Positions 1 through 11,482 of a DNA stretch of 64,000 nt are shown in pieces. Source of the DNA: Phorcus lineatus. Taxonomy: Eukaryota; Mollusca; Gastropoda; Trochida; Trochidae. The position numbers and the translations under genes were made by a program. Every line of letters starts with the position of its first letter. The first letter of the stretch is position 1. Location: NCBI GenBank assembly GCA_921293015.1, contig OV121092.1, positions 26,397,264 through 26,461,263 on the forward strand, given 5' to 3'. Under the pieces are notes generated by a model. It saw only the letters and a list, made by a program, of their open reading frames with translations. It was not told the DNA's origin and did no database searches.

Positions 1-784
1 TGATAAATAAGAGATGATTATCTTATCTATATTGGTATGTTGATTTTTAACTTCTTTTGTTGATAAATAAGAGATGATTATCTTATCTATATTGGTATGT
101 TGATTTTTAACTTCTTTTGTTGATAAGAGATGATTATCTTATCTATATTGGTATGTTGATTTTTAACTTCTTTTGTTGATAAGAGATGATTATCTTATCT
201 ATATTGGTATGTTGATTTTTAACTTCTTTTGTTGATAAGAGATGATTATCTTATCTATATTGGTATGTTGATTTTTAACTTCTTTTGTTGATAAGAGATG
301 ATTATCTTATCTATATTGGTATGTTGATTTTTAACTTCTTTTGTTGATAAGAGATGATTATCTTATCTATATTGGTATGTTGATTTTTAACTTCTTTTGT
401 TGATAAGAGATGATTATCTTATCTATATTGGTATGTTGATTTTTAACTTCTTTTGTTGATAAATAAGAGATGATTATCTTATCTATATTGGTATGTTGAT
501 TTTTAACTTCTTTTGTTGATAAATAAGAGATGATTATCTTATCTATATTGGTATGTTGATTTTTAACTTCTTTTGTTGATAAGAGATGATTATCTTATCT
601 ATATTGGTATGTTGATTTTTAACTTCTTTTGTTGATAAGAGATGATTATCTTATCTATATTGGTATGTTGATTTTTAACTTCTTTTGTTGATAAGAGATG
701 ATTATCTTATCTATATTGGTATGTTGATTTTTAACTTCTTTTGTTGATAAGAGATGATTATCTTATCTATATTGGTATGTTGAT
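1..784. repeat. 56/60-bp GATA-rich satellite array
   Basis: About 14 head-to-tail units fill this stretch, and the array runs off the left edge of the window. Units come in two lengths: 60 bp, with an extra AAATAA-type insertion after TGAT, and 56 bp. Their order is 60,60,56x6,60,60,56x3 plus a partial unit, so 457-784 repeats 1-328 and the array has a 456-bp higher-order period. Each unit holds the dyad GATAAGA-8 nt-TCTTATC, which gives two WGATAR-type GATA-factor motifs facing each other. Copies are almost identical, so the array is young or homogenised. No coding role is apparent. Confidence 0.96.
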
Positions 785-2069
785 TATCTTATTTTTAGTT
801 ACATTTGTTTTCCTTTTCTTGAAATCCTCTTTTGTTGCTAGATTCACTAAGTGATAAGACATAACAACCTTTTTAAGAAGCCGAAGGGGTTTGTTATGTG
901 CTCGTATGTCTCTGTGTCTGTCCAACTATATCTGTCCCATAATGGGTTACCTGTCTTGCAAAATCATCTCTCAAGATTTTTTATAATTACTTTTGAAACT
1001 GTATGCATGCTTTGGTTACAGGGCTGGATGTCATGTGCTCAGATTACCCGCCCTCTATTTGAGTAAGCCAGTGAAACTGCTATGTCGATCACACCTGCAA
1101 TCCTCTTAAAGACGTGTTACAAGATGCGTAAATCTTGCATTGAGGAAATTTGCCTCGCAATTCAAACTATTAGCTCAAATTTTTGTTTTTTTTGTTTTCA
1201 CATCCATTCAAGAAGGAAGGTTTACTTTCAAATTTCAAGTTCTTGAACACGCGCTGAAAAGGAATCTTTTAATATTGGCGTCACCAACACTATGTCTTGT
1301 TTCCATCTTCTATCATGCTGTTTCCTTGGGTTATTTTTTCATGACAAGTAGACAAGGGCGGGTAATTCAAATTTCGATTTTTGCTGATAATAAGTCCTAG
1401 GGGTGATTGAGAGGAGTATAAGATGTCAGTGAAGTTCTTAAAGAAAGCTCGTTTGATCCAATGAAAGTGTTTTTAGAGTTATCCCCCCTGTTTTAGAGCA
1501 TTGACTCTCCATCTTCAGAAAGACAAATTATCTCACCCCACACTTTATGCTAAACCTTTCTGCAAAGTTATACCTGTTTTGGATATGCGTCAATATGGGG
1601 GCAACTTTAAAAATGACTTTAAGTTAATGACCTTTCAACTGAAAACGGTTTGTATTTCATAAGCATTCCAAAAATATCCCTAGAAGTGTTGCTGTTGGGC
1701 AATTACCTGTACAAAACATTCCTGTTTATTTTATGAAAAGTCTTTGTAGATGATATCTTAGTACAATTCGGTACCCTTCACTGGCCAGATAAGATAATTT
1801 GCCTATCTTGTTGACAGTTCACACTCTTCTTTTCACCTCGGGGCTTTATAGTGACAGTTAGATGTCAAGATTGTCCTTGTGAGTTAGGGTCAACCCTGAA
1901 AATATTACATCTGAAGAATTGTGAACTATGACTAGGAGTCCGAATCATAACAATTGACTATCATTGTGCAAGTTGAGGTTTTACATGACTGATCTTGTAA
2001 TTGGCCTATGATACATGGAAACTGTTTAAAGAAATTGAACTAAGGAGTATAAATACCAAACCTGGAACT
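785..2069. other. Unassigned AT-rich sequence with one inverted repeat
   Basis: No gene is recognised here. Two short open frames (851-1066 and 1140-1400, plus strand) have no recognisable domain. A perfect 12-bp inverted repeat, ATTACCCGCCCT at 1043-1054 and its complement at 1355-1366, suggests part of an old DNA element, but I cannot define its borders. Confidence 0.4.
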
Positions 2070-2166
2070 AGATTTTTGAAGGTCTCTTAGTGCTAAGATA
2101 GTCGTAAGCCAGTGTTTATGTATGTTACTTATGACTATCTTAGTGCTAAGAGAGCTTCGAAAATCT
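2070..2166. mobile_element. 97-bp foldback element (TCTTAGTGCTAAGATAGTC family)
   Basis: Arms 2070-2108 and 2128-2166 are 39 bp each and near-perfect inverted copies (about 35 of 39 matching), separated by a 19-bp loop. The arm core TCTTAGTGCTAAGATAGTC is itself partly palindromic. Weaker relatives occur at 4057-4133, 8297-8372 and 26668-26697, so this is a dispersed non-autonomous foldback/MITE-like family. I see no clear target duplication, and the superfamily is not assigned. Confidence 0.75.
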
Positions 2167-2345
2167 AAGCCCTGGTCCCTCAAAGATGAAAGACTGCACT
2201 AGCTAAAGATGAAAGGACAATGGCAAAAAGGACTTCAAGATTTCCCTGCTAAAGTTTAAGTAACGAAAGAAATTTACTCAAGCTATTTTTTGCCCAGTAG
2301 GTTAAGTCCTTACATCAATAACGAACCTTTTACTTGGTGTGGTGA

Positions 2346-2417
2346 GATGGGGGTGTTCGGTGAGGGGTGAGGGGTATGGGGGGATTGGTGTGGGGGGAGG
2401 AGGGTAAGGGGGGTTAG
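2346..2417 (+). repeat. G-rich tract with quadruplex potential
   Basis: The plus strand carries many runs of four to six G separated by short spacers, for example GGGGTGAGGGGTATGGGGGG. It meets the simple G3+N1-7 rule for intramolecular G-quadruplexes. No promoter or gene start is evident next to it. Confidence 0.7.
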
Positions 2418-2419
2418 AT

Positions 2420-4056
2420 CCACACAGCACGTGAACTCAGGTCAAGGAGCTTTGATTGTATTCTCTGCACATCTTTGTGGATGGAGTTCTCTTTATTCTA
2501 CTAAAAGTCTTGTATGAATGTGCTTCGTGCTTCTACAGCAAGACCCAGTTGTCTTGAGGAACATGTGAAATTGTCTGACAGGCGACTTCATGAGAAACAG
2601 GCAACTTCTGTTAATTTGCAGTCATGTCATAGGAATAATAGATTATCAAAATAATTTCTATTTGTACATCTTGTTGTTGTTTTTCTTTTATGGCATTTAA
2701 CCGGTCTACTGTTAGAGTAATGAATAGACGAAAAGAAAAATTTAATAACATTCGACTTATCTGACTTCAACAACGTACTCTATTGTCTAAACTTAGCATT
2801 ATTGAACCATTTGTGGAAATGTTTCCAGTATACCATTTGAATTACTGACAAACACTCCTCGTGTGTTTTGTAGAGTTATTTTTCTTGCTCTACCAACCTA
2901 GAATTTCAATATGAATACAAATTTAAAGTGACATAAAGTATGTATTATGATTATTCGTGTGGCTCGAGTCAGAGTCTAAATGCCATATGGTCTGAGTTGA
3001 ACTCAAATCACCTCTCTAAACTTGTAGCTTTATCTGTAAATTGTCAAAATTATGATATTTTTTTAATTGTTTTCAAAGATGATTGAAAAACAGCCATATA
3101 AATGTTAGGAAGTTGAAATTCTGCGTCCAATTTACGTATATGTTAGTTAAATAACCTAATAAATACTATCAGACAATATTTTCTTTGTGTCTGCTGTAGA
3201 GTAGTTTCCAAAAATATGCCAATGCTCTGGTTTTCGATCACAAATCACATCTATAACGTGTTTATTGTCACTATATTGAACTAATGAGATACTACAACAA
3301 TAGGGTAAAATAACACCATCTAGGAAATTTGATATATTTGACTCCAGCAGCTTCTCTTTGCCATCATTTGGACAACTTTCGAAAGTATCAAATAACTAAT
3401 TGATTAAATTTAATAATTCTAATGACATCATTGATTTCTATTTCAATATGACAAGATATATGATCCAATGATTTTCTTTGTTCAACTGAAATTCAAATCT
3501 TTATATAAATTTTAGGATGATATTTTTCAGAAGAAATCCTTTAATGTTTGAAAACTTTTATTAGAACAATCTATACCGTAATGATTCCTAAATCTAAACA
3601 GGAAATTCGCGTAATTTCAAAAGCTATAACAGATATTTCAGGATTTTGCATTCACTGAAAAACGTATAATCTCTTGACTTAACAATGGAAAGCTGATTAG
3701 CTGGACACGCATTGCTCCTAATTCTATTATTCAAGTATTGTCATTACCGCTAGTGTTTATCAAGGTAATTCTTATGATCAAAGGAGGACTTAAAATGGAC
3801 GTGCAGATTTTTTATGCTGACCAACAAAATTCTTTGAAATCTAGGAAATAAACCGTTCTATAGGACATTTCTTATTTAATTAAAGCTCTTGAGGTTTTGA
3901 AATCTAGGAATGAATCATTTTTCTGAAGCTGAGTAACCCTGGACTTGCCCTGAAGAACATTTCTTTATTTCATGTATCCTCTTGAGAATATAAGAAAGAA
4001 TTGAAGATGGAGATAGTCGTTCTAAGCTCCTGTGGAGACAGTATTATCTGGGTCTG
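2420..4056. other. No recognisable feature
   Basis: This is AT-rich, apparently unique or fully decayed sequence with stops in all frames. I see no repeat, RNA gene or splice pair worth calling. Confidence 0.5.
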
Positions 4057-4133
4057 TATTTTTAAAGCTTTCTTAGTGCAAGCCAGTTACATACATTAAC
4101 ATTGGCTCAAGAGAGCTTTGAAAATCTTGACCT
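4057..4133. mobile_element. Diverged foldback relative
   Basis: A segment with AAAGCTTTCTTAGTGC near its left end and GAGAGCTTTGAAAATCTT near its right end matches the arm sequences of the 2070-2166 foldback family. The arms have drifted and the loop is different, so this is an old or partial copy. Confidence 0.45.
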
Positions 4134-4601
4134 TGACATTCAGTGGTTGGTAAAAACATACTTAAGATTTAGGATTTGCTATATTTATATGGTATATGAT
4201 ATAAGTTTGAAAAGTTGCAAATTTTAGTTCATATATTTTATATATATTTTTTTTTAGTTTTCATAATTATTTTTTTTCAAAAGCATTTTACAAAGTATTT
4301 TACAAAGTATTTTACAAACTGTTGACAAACCAGTACTGCATTCAATCAAAGTTCACACTTTTGTCCCCTACCGCCATAGTTTTCAGCTCTGTAGGTCGAT
4401 CTGTAATATATCTCATATACTTTTGCATCTAGATTCTTCAAATTGCGATCAGACTTCAGTGGAGGGTTACCCAGACTACACTGGATTTGAGTGACCTTGA
4501 CTTTATTTTCAAGGTCACTAGGAGACTTACCAATTAAAAAATTTTTTTAATGTGATACTGTACTGAGTCTTCAATTTTGGAATAAGGCTACAATGTACCC
4601 A

Positions 4602-4916
4602 GGGGGCGGGATAGCGCAGTGGTTAGCGCGTTCGGCTTTGGATCAGGAGGTCTGTGGTTCGAATCCCGCCAGGGGCTTGGCAACTTTGTCTGCAGTAGAG
4701 AACTGTTCTACATGCAGTCAGGTTTGGGTGCAATGCTACACTGAAATTCAGCGCAGTACCACCCATGGTTCGCTAGTTCCAACGGATGCTCGCAGGTTTC
4801 ACCGCAATGCATAGCCACAATAGTGTTGCGGGCTTTCTCCCTGCAATAATACTAGCAGCCGCGATATAAGTGAAATAATCTTGAAAGCGGCGTTAAACAC
4901 CAACTCACCTCACCTC
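4602..4916 (+). mobile_element. Full-length tRNA-derived SINE, intact
   Basis: The element is 315 bp and flanked by a perfect 12-bp target duplication ACAATGTACCCA (4590-4601 and 4917-4928). The head is tRNA-like, with an A box TAGCGCAGTGG at 4612-4622 and a perfect B box GGTTCGAATCC at 4656-4666, which together form a pol III internal promoter. The stretch around the anticodon loop (GGCTTTGGATCAGGAGG here, TTCGGATCAG in other copies) resembles tRNA-Arg(TCG) as I remember it. A conserved body follows, then the tail TTGAAAGCGGCGTTAAAC and (CACCT)n. An open frame starting at 4593 is only a read-through of the tRNA head. The perfect duplication marks this as one of the youngest copies here. Confidence 0.97.
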
Positions 4917-5194
4917 ACAATGTACCCAGACACCGGTTGATTTGGTGACCTTGACCTTATTTTAAAAGTCACTGAGATTTTGAGCAGTTTTTAAAATGTT
5001 GAAATTGTATCTGTTTGTTTGGTTTTGTTTCTGTGTTTCATACTAAAATACAAGGTCAAATCCCTGTTTAACTATAATTTGACCTCTGTTTACCACATGG
5101 ATCACCATTAGATCCATATCAAATAATCATTTGATCCCCTCTCAATTACTGTCATGATATTGGTCATTTACGGATCACCAGTTTAAACTACTCA

Positions 5195-5415
5195 GATCAC
5201 CATTTAACTGTGTTAAATCACAATTTGAATAGTGTTAAATCACAATTTGAATACTGTGAAATCATGATTTGAATATCGTGAAATCAGCATTGAATTCTGT
5301 GAAATCATCATTTGAATGCTGTGAAATCATCATTTGAATGCTGCGGAATATCACAATGTTTTTTACTGTGGAATATCACTATTTAATACTGTTGAATATC
5401 ACCATTTTAATTCTT
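5195..5415. repeat. Degenerate 22-bp minisatellite (GTGAAATCATCATTTGAATGCT type)
   Basis: Roughly eight diverged units of about 22-25 bp share the pattern GTGAAATCAxxATTTGAA. Flanking sequence from about 5080 to 5560 is rich in related ATCA/TGAT words, suggesting an older and wider array. Confidence 0.75.
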
Positions 5416-5951
5416 TATCAGCTCTTGATTAGCTTTTGATTATGATAAGATCAGCATTTTTTTGTCACCTTTAGATCATTGAATAATCAATGTTCGATCA
5501 TCTTTTGATCATGTACTGTTAAATAACCTTTTGATCACCTTTTAACCCATATCAAATCTGATCACCTCTTTGACACATGTTGTGTTTGATCTGTCGCTGA
5601 TAACACAATGTAAAGCCGTATGTTAGTCGTAAGACGGCTCATGTTACAACCCTAATCCTCCAAATGCAAATGTTACAGCCATCCCCTAAGTCACTGTGTC
5701 CTTGTTAAGTACCTGATCTGGCTGTTTCTACTTCATCTGTAGCCGTTTTATATATTCACCTGTGTAACATTTGGTGGATTTCGGTATATTTGACATGAGA
5801 TATTAATTTAAGATGAATATCATTATTTGCTTCTCTGCGGAGCCTGCGCATTACTTATGGACAATTTTCCTTATATCATTTCTATCTGTTTCCAAGTATA
5901 GTAAAATTCAACACTTTGATGTCATAAAAAATCTGCAAACATCTCTGAATA

Positions 5952-6660
5952 CTGTAAAATAATTTATTTTCGCAGGGTGTTATTTTCGCGCAAACATAAA
6001 AAATGACTGATTCGCGGGGTTTAATTTTCGCGCATATCGACTAAGCAATAGTAAAAATTTGATGAGCAAAACTACATGCACCGTGCAGCAAAGATTACAT
6101 TGAAACAAGTAATAAATAACTTATGAAAACAATATTTATTCAAAAAGTCAATGATAATTTTTTTTTATTTATTGTCATTAAACGACCTCAAGTTTTGAAG
6201 TGTTAACAATACCTGTCGCCAAGTTTTCCCGGAATTTTCCTGTTTGAATGATGTGACTTCTCGAGATCTCGTTCAAAGAAATACCATACCGAACCGAAAA
6301 TATAAGCACCGAATCGAAGCTCAAGCGTACCGCAATCAAAACATCAGGACACGCATATTGGCGATCAAGAGTGGATTCCGCCAGGCCGGATTATTGTGAT
6401 GACTGTGTTTGCACAACAAACAACGTGCATATCGGCGTACGATGTACACACTTGTGAGAGCTCTAATTAGTGACTCGTCATTAATGAACGAACCAAACAT
6501 TCCTGTGAGTAATAAAATGTGTCAACCAAATTATTTGTCTGTTATTGGTTTTCTTCATGTTCATAACTATAATATTTCGCGATGTTTTATTATTCGCGCA
6601 TTATGGCTTTGCGCAAAAAGCGCGAAAATTAAACCCCCGCTAAATTTTATGATTTTACAG
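5952..6660. mobile_element. TA-flanked DNA transposon (MITE-like), 709 bp
   Basis: The ends are about 40-bp imperfect terminal inverted repeats. The left end reads CTGTAAAATAATTTATTTTC, and the complement of the right end reads CTGTAAAATCATAAAATTTA, both followed by a G-rich block and a TTTTCGCGC block. TA dinucleotides flank both ends (5950-5951 and 6661-6662), as expected for Tc1/mariner-like insertion. No transposase frame is visible, so the element is non-autonomous. A segment at about 6055-6345 matches the hAT MITE at 10360-10801 in reverse, pointing to a nested insertion. Confidence 0.85.
6055..6345 (-). mobile_element. Partial hAT MITE copy nested in the TA element
   Basis: In reverse orientation this stretch aligns with the interior of the hAT MITE at 10360-10801. 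Shared words include GAGCTTCG, TTTCTTTGAACGAGATCTC and TTCCGGGAAAA, all seen here as complements. The terminal TAGGGGTGAAAC sequence is missing on both sides, so the copy is truncated or its ends have eroded. Confidence 0.7.
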
Positions 6661-7245
6661 TAATGCAAAATATTTCATTTATGCATTAGAAAAAAGAATG
6701 TTTTCATATTAAGAATGTATTTTTGTGTATAAATTTTGTTTAGTCTTCTGTTAATTTTGTGTTAATCTGCACAGTATTGAAGGAAAGATTTGATATGAGA
6801 GAGAATCAGTTTTGAAAAATACATTGCTTATTTGTATTTGTATTCCTGTCAGATGATTAAAAATTTATCAAAATTTTGGTGAAGAAATCCATAAAATTCA
6901 ACAAATTGACAATTTCTATAAAAGTATGTTAGTGATATACCTTAAAAGTTGAATTCAAAATTTATAAAAAAAAAAATTATAAAAAAATTTCCTAAGCGAT
7001 ATTGAAGATATAAATGTCTTCAATATTACTTTGTGAAGCTTCAATCCATTTTTCTGATCTTTTATATGTGAATTCATAGGGAACATCAAGACACAAAATG
7101 TTACAAGACTAAAAGTTTATTACTCCCCCAAATGCAAAAGCAATTCCTGCAGTCACTGTGACTTGTTCTGTGCTGTCCCTTTCTACTTCATCAGTACCTG
7201 TTTTATATATTCACCTGTGAAAATGTTGGTGTTTATTGGTACATG

Positions 7246-7303
7246 CGCCACTAATGGCTGAAATATTGCCCAAGCTGCGTTAAACAGTAACTCACTCACT
7301 CAC
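7246..7303 (+). mobile_element. Mini-retroposon, 58 bp, with perfect target duplication
   Basis: The insert lies between two perfect copies of TATTGGTACATG (7234-7245 and 7304-7315). It reads CGCCACTAATGGCTGAAATA, then ATTGCCC, AAGCTGCG, TTAAAC and an (ACTC)n tail. It has no pol III boxes. Its 5' end falls at the base of a potential CGCC(G/A)CT/AGC(G/T)GCG stem, as in the copies at 26241 and 29523, so it behaves as a defined unit rather than a randomly truncated SINE. The tail resembles that of the full-length SINEs. Confidence 0.92.
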
Positions 7304-7860
7304 TATTGGTACATGAATGAGAATCAGTTTTGAAAAATAGATTGTTTATGTTATTCCTGTTAATATTCAAAACCTATAAATATTCTAAATTAAGAAATAG
7401 ATAAAAAATCAACAAAAATGCAGTGTATTTTGTTATTTTAATGTTAATGTACCTAACAAAAACTTGAAAAAAAAATATATAAAGTTTATTTTGCTGTTGA
7501 TATAAAAGTATGATCAGCAATATACCTTGAAAATGAAATACTAAATTTTGTTCCCTTTTGAAACTTCAATACATTTATCTACTCAATTATATGGGAAGTT
7601 CAAAAGGATCATCAAGATACAAAATGTCACGAGGCTACAGGTTTACTACTTGTACAGGCTACGTTATAATCTCAAAGAGAGGATTTATGCCCATATCATG
7701 TGGTGTTGAACTTTGTAACACAGGTTCTCCGTTACGTCCTTGTATTCTCACCTTTCGAGATTGACTCACAGCAATGACACACCTGACTGATTCCGTTTCT
7801 TATTATCTACCTGTCGTGTTCATTCACCTGTGTCGTTTACTGTATGACTTCAGTTATTGT

Positions 7861-9947
7861 TAAAAAAAATTGTTTACTTTTCACATAATAAGGTTTTCAT
7901 CGTTTTTCAAAGTTAACTGTTCCCTTGCCAGGGTCGGCCTATGTTATCAAAGTTACTTAATTAGATGAAATATATACACTATACAGATGTTGTCACTAAT
8001 ATCATGTATCATGTAATGACATGTATCATTTATGAGTGTGTGTGTCTTATGTCATTATAAGGGAATACATTTTTTGGTTTAAAAGGATTTAATCTGTTTT
8101 CAATGTTATTGCCCAAGGCAGCACTTATTGCAGAAGATTACAAAACAGTAATGAAAATGCCCTTCTCTAGAATGGAATCGGTTTTTTTTACATTGAAGGG
8201 TATTCAGGAGTTGAATAAAAGGAGCCATTTTTTTTTATCAACTCATTTGATGTTAAGAGACAATGTTTACTGTATAACTTCCCTTCCTTGATTTTGGAAG
8301 CTCTCTCATAAGTACTGATTAATATTGGGCTACTATTATCTAAGCACTAAGAGGTTCAAAAAGGTTTGTACTGGTCTCTTGCAAAGAATCGATTTTCAGA
8401 AAAAGTTTTTACATATATATAATTTTGTTCTTCAAATGAACAATCATGTTTTCATAGTCAATACCTCCTTCCACTGTAATGGGGTTTTATAATACAAAAG
8501 CTGAAAATGTAGGAGGATAAGTGTATCTCATAACATAATTTTTGTAATCTTTTACTATTTTCATTTGTAGTTTATATCAAAGGTTTTTTTAAACGTTTGA
8601 CATAGCATAAGCTATGTAGCTGTATCTTTTTAAATTTTGAGTCAAACTTCACATGCTAAAAGCATCCATTATCTGATGTATGTTATATTGTGTAAAATGT
8701 TATTTGACAAAAATTGGTTCAAAGATGTTATAAAAATGCAATTTTCATCATCAAGAATACAAATTGATGGATTCTGATATTATACTACATCTACAACAAA
8801 GATATTTGAACAAGAATCAGAAAGTAGGTTATTCAAGCAAAAATGTCTTCGTTCAAATATCATATTCTTGAAGTCTGTGTTTCTTTGAAAATGTACATAT
8901 TTTCTATGCAGTTAGAAAAAGGGGTTAGTTCAACAATGAGTCCTCTTTTGATACTAAATATTTATCTAGGGGACAGATACACTGTATAAATTTACATTTG
9001 TTGATGAAAAACGGCTTCAGCTTTCAAAGGATGACATAGAAAATCTTAAAATGGATGTTCAATTTTGACCAGTCGTCTGACATGTTTTTTGAAGGAAAGA
9101 AATATGATCAGGTTTTCAGAATTTTCAAAGGACTTAATGAGTTGTTGGTTAATTACCACCAGGATGGGTAGAATGGACATTAAGTCACCTTTCCACTTTT
9201 TAATGTTTTCAAATGGCCTTTTTCACCATCATTTTTAAGTGTTAACGAAAGAATGCCATCATATTGACATTTATTAATGTCTGGCCCAGTTTTGTTGACT
9301 CATGACAATTTTTTAGATTTAGCTGACTCTGCAAAAGTTGATAGCTCATCCATGAAATATGTAAAGAATTTGTGTCTTTTAATTAGACTTGTGTATCTTG
9401 GCCTTAGTGCCAATAAATCCCAGTTCCTGTTTTATTAGGTGAGACGATGTATCATGGAGGTATCGCCAAGGAACCTGCGAGACGATAATCATCACGATAC
9501 CATTGTTGCCATACATTACATATCCCTATTTGCTGCAGTTCATGATAGAAGAATAGATAAGCTATAGAATATAATGTTATTTCTTATCAACCAATCTGTC
9601 AAAAACATCACATGGATTGAAATCACAAAATCAGAGAGTGAATTTGAGGATAAAAATCAGAAATATTATTCATTTTTTGTTTGTCTAATCAATGTAATCT
9701 CTAGAATAGAATAAAAACTTTGTCAGCTTGTATACTTGTTTGAAACAGATCATGTTTATAGTATCGGGATATGTTGTCTCCAATGGCGATATATCAATGT
9801 ATCATGGGCCCTCACGATATAATATCCTGATATGTTGTCTAAAAGTTTTTTGTTTTGATGCACTTGTATCACTGTCATTGCATTATCATAAATGTTTTCA
9901 GTGAGTCTGAAGCTTTGCCAGGTCATTACCTGATGATGCAGAAGAAT
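7861..9947. other. Mostly unassigned AT-rich sequence
   Basis: I see no gene. The open frame 8103-8291 has no recognisable domain. A weak foldback relative lies at 8297-8372. At 9438-9439 a pyrimidine tract and TTTATTAG are followed by GTGAGA, a weak juxtaposed 3'/5' splice-site look-alike. Confidence 0.45.
8297..8372. mobile_element. Diverged foldback relative
   Basis: GGAAGCTCTCTCATAAG on the left and ATCTAAGCACTAAGAGG on the right correspond to the two arms of the 2070-2166 family with several changes. The loop is AT-rich and no target duplication is visible. Confidence 0.45.
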
Positions 9948-10168
9948 GTTGATTTGGTTGTTGATTTGATTGTTGATTTGGTTGTTGATTTGGTTGTTGA
10001 TTTGGTTGTTGATTTGATAGTTGATTTGGTTGTTGATTTGATAGTTGATTTGGTTGTTGATTTGATAGTTGATTTGGTTGTTGATTTGGTTGTTGATTTG
10101 GTTGTTGATTTGGTTGATTTGGTTGTTGATTTGATTGTTGATTTGGTTGTTGATTTGGTTGTTGATTT
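9948..10168. repeat. 12-bp minisatellite (GTTGATTTGGTT)
   Basis: About 18 units of GTTGATTTGGTT and the variants GTTGATTTGATT and GTTGATTTGATA run in tandem, with one 9-bp unit. Because 12 is a multiple of three, open frames appear on both strands (VDLVVDLI-type on plus, KSTTKSTI-type on minus). These are by-products of the repeat and not genes. Confidence 0.95.
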
Positions 10169-10323
10169 TAATGTACTTGTCAATTATAGATAGTGGTTGA
10201 TGTCTACTATCAAAGCCAGTTGGGGATAATAAAAAGTTATTGCCCCATTTAAATACAGATTGGATATTCAGTCACATGTTTTAATGATTTATTAGAAAAT
10301 CATGTGCATCAATAAAGGCTATA

Positions 10324-11290
10324 CCGTATTTGACGTTATAAGCGTCCTCACCCTATAAGTAGGGGTGAAACAGTACGCTTGAGCTTCGTTTCAGTGCGCA
10401 TTGCGGTACAGGATCCTCAGTTCAGTTCATTTCTGGTTCGGTATGAAACCAATAAAAGCCTTATTTCTTTGAACGAGATCTCTAAAAGTCAAAACATTCA
10501 AACACTATTGTCGAGAGTTAAAGATCAAACTAAATCGTTCCGAATGTTTAATTCCGGGAAAATGGTGACAGGTATCGTTACCACTTCGAAACTTGAAGAT
10601 GTTGAATGTTTATAAATACAAATTATTTGATCTTTGACTTTTTGTATAAATATCATTGTTTTTTTAAGTTATTAAAATGATATTTTGGAAACAAATTAAA
10701 TACGCGGTACAAACCGATAATCCATGTTACTGTACAGTGCACTGAACCAAACGTAAAGTACCGCGGTTCATCTACTGTAGTAGTGAACCGTTTCACCCCT
10801 ACCTATAAGTGCCTCTTCACCATATTTGTAACTTGCATAATAAAAAGCACCCCCTTCTCATATCTTTCCCTGTGTGATAAAGCTGGGCATTTTCATTGTA
10901 AACATGAGTCTCACTCCTTTAGTCAGGGAGGTAGATTTCAAATTTAGCCTCCCATATAAGTAACTGTCTCTTTATTCCATAAATTAGCAGCAGTCAAACA
11001 ATTTTTAACGTAAACCAAGTCGCCAAATATTTACTTTTTATAATCTCAAGAATTTAATGAAAATTAAGCCTTTGTAATAAGCGCCCAAAATTATAAAAAA
11101 AATTTAAGCGCCTTTGGTGTGAAATAGGACAATAACAGTAGTTGTTTTCTTCTTGTAAACTTAAGCACAACATCCTGAAACAACGTCTCTTATAGCTCCT
11201 GTACGAAGGAGACTGAAATCAATATTATACTTTCAAGGTTCTACTGAATTCACAAACGCCCCCATGATATCCAGAAATTTTTTTATGACA
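10324..11290. mobile_element. Left end of a TA-type DNA element, interrupted
   Basis: After a TA (10322-10323) comes CCGTATTTGACGTTATAAGC, the same terminal motif as the element at 55884-56234. The sequence is split by the hAT MITE at 10360-10801 and resumes at about 10802 with ATAAGTGCCTCTTCACC. Words such as AAGCGCCC and TTTAAGCGCCTTT continue to about 11120, but no matching right end is present, so the right border given here is arbitrary. Confidence 0.5.
10360..10801. mobile_element. hAT-superfamily MITE, 442 bp
   Basis: The terminal inverted repeats start with a perfect TAGGGGTGAAAC, and the element is bracketed by a perfect 8-bp target duplication CCTATAAG (10352-10359 and 10802-10809). 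An 8-bp duplication and a TAGGGG-type terminus are typical of hAT transposons. The interior encodes no transposase; the 78-codon frame at 10379-10615 matches no family I know. It sits inside the outer TA-type element, so it inserted later. A reversed partial relative lies at 6055-6345. Confidence 0.95.
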
Positions 11291-11346
11291 AGATAAACGT
11301 ATATGTAGACATATGATATAACCAAGGACATATTCTATTTATGTCG

Positions 11347-11482
11347 TTGATAGAGAATATTTTTTGTAAAAACAAGAAACACTTGTACTTTAAAGGTTTC
11401 TAATGGCACATCCTTTGATAGATAATATTTTTTGTAAAAATAAGAAACACTTGTACTTTAAAGGTTTCTAATGGCACATCCT
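11347..11482. repeat. Direct duplication, about 67 bp x2
   Basis: Two adjacent copies share TTGATAGA, then AATATTTTTTGTAAAAA, AAGAAACACTTGTACTTT and AAAGGTTTCTAATGGCACAT with very few differences. This is a recent local tandem duplication. Confidence 0.9.

Larger units (their letters stand above)
5590..7860. repeat. Decayed tandem duplication, unit about 0.5 kb
   Basis: Blocks at about 6785-7317 and 7318-7860 align along their length. Both start GAGAATCAGTTTTGAAAAAT, later share ATAAAAGTATG and ACATCAAGACACAAAATG-like words, and end with a TATTCACCTGTG-like block. A third, partial copy of the last part is at about 5590-5800 and was separated by the 5952-6660 transposon. Divergence is high, so the duplication is old. 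Confidence 0.65.

Noticed and set aside
851..1400. Two short plus-strand frames next to the satellite
   Set aside because: No domain and no splice or start context. An inverted repeat in the area suggests transposon-derived DNA.
4602..4680. A functional tRNA-Arg gene
   Set aside because: The cloverleaf is imperfect, and the tRNA-like part is fused to the SINE body, has a target duplication and recurs in many copies.
9420..9446. CTGTTTTATTAG|GTGAGA as a recursive splice site
   Set aside because: The acceptor ends in TAG and the donor is weak. It is kept only as a note.
9855..10193. VDLVVDLI and KSTTKSTI repeat peptides
   Set aside because: They are translations of a 12-bp minisatellite with no independent coding evidence.
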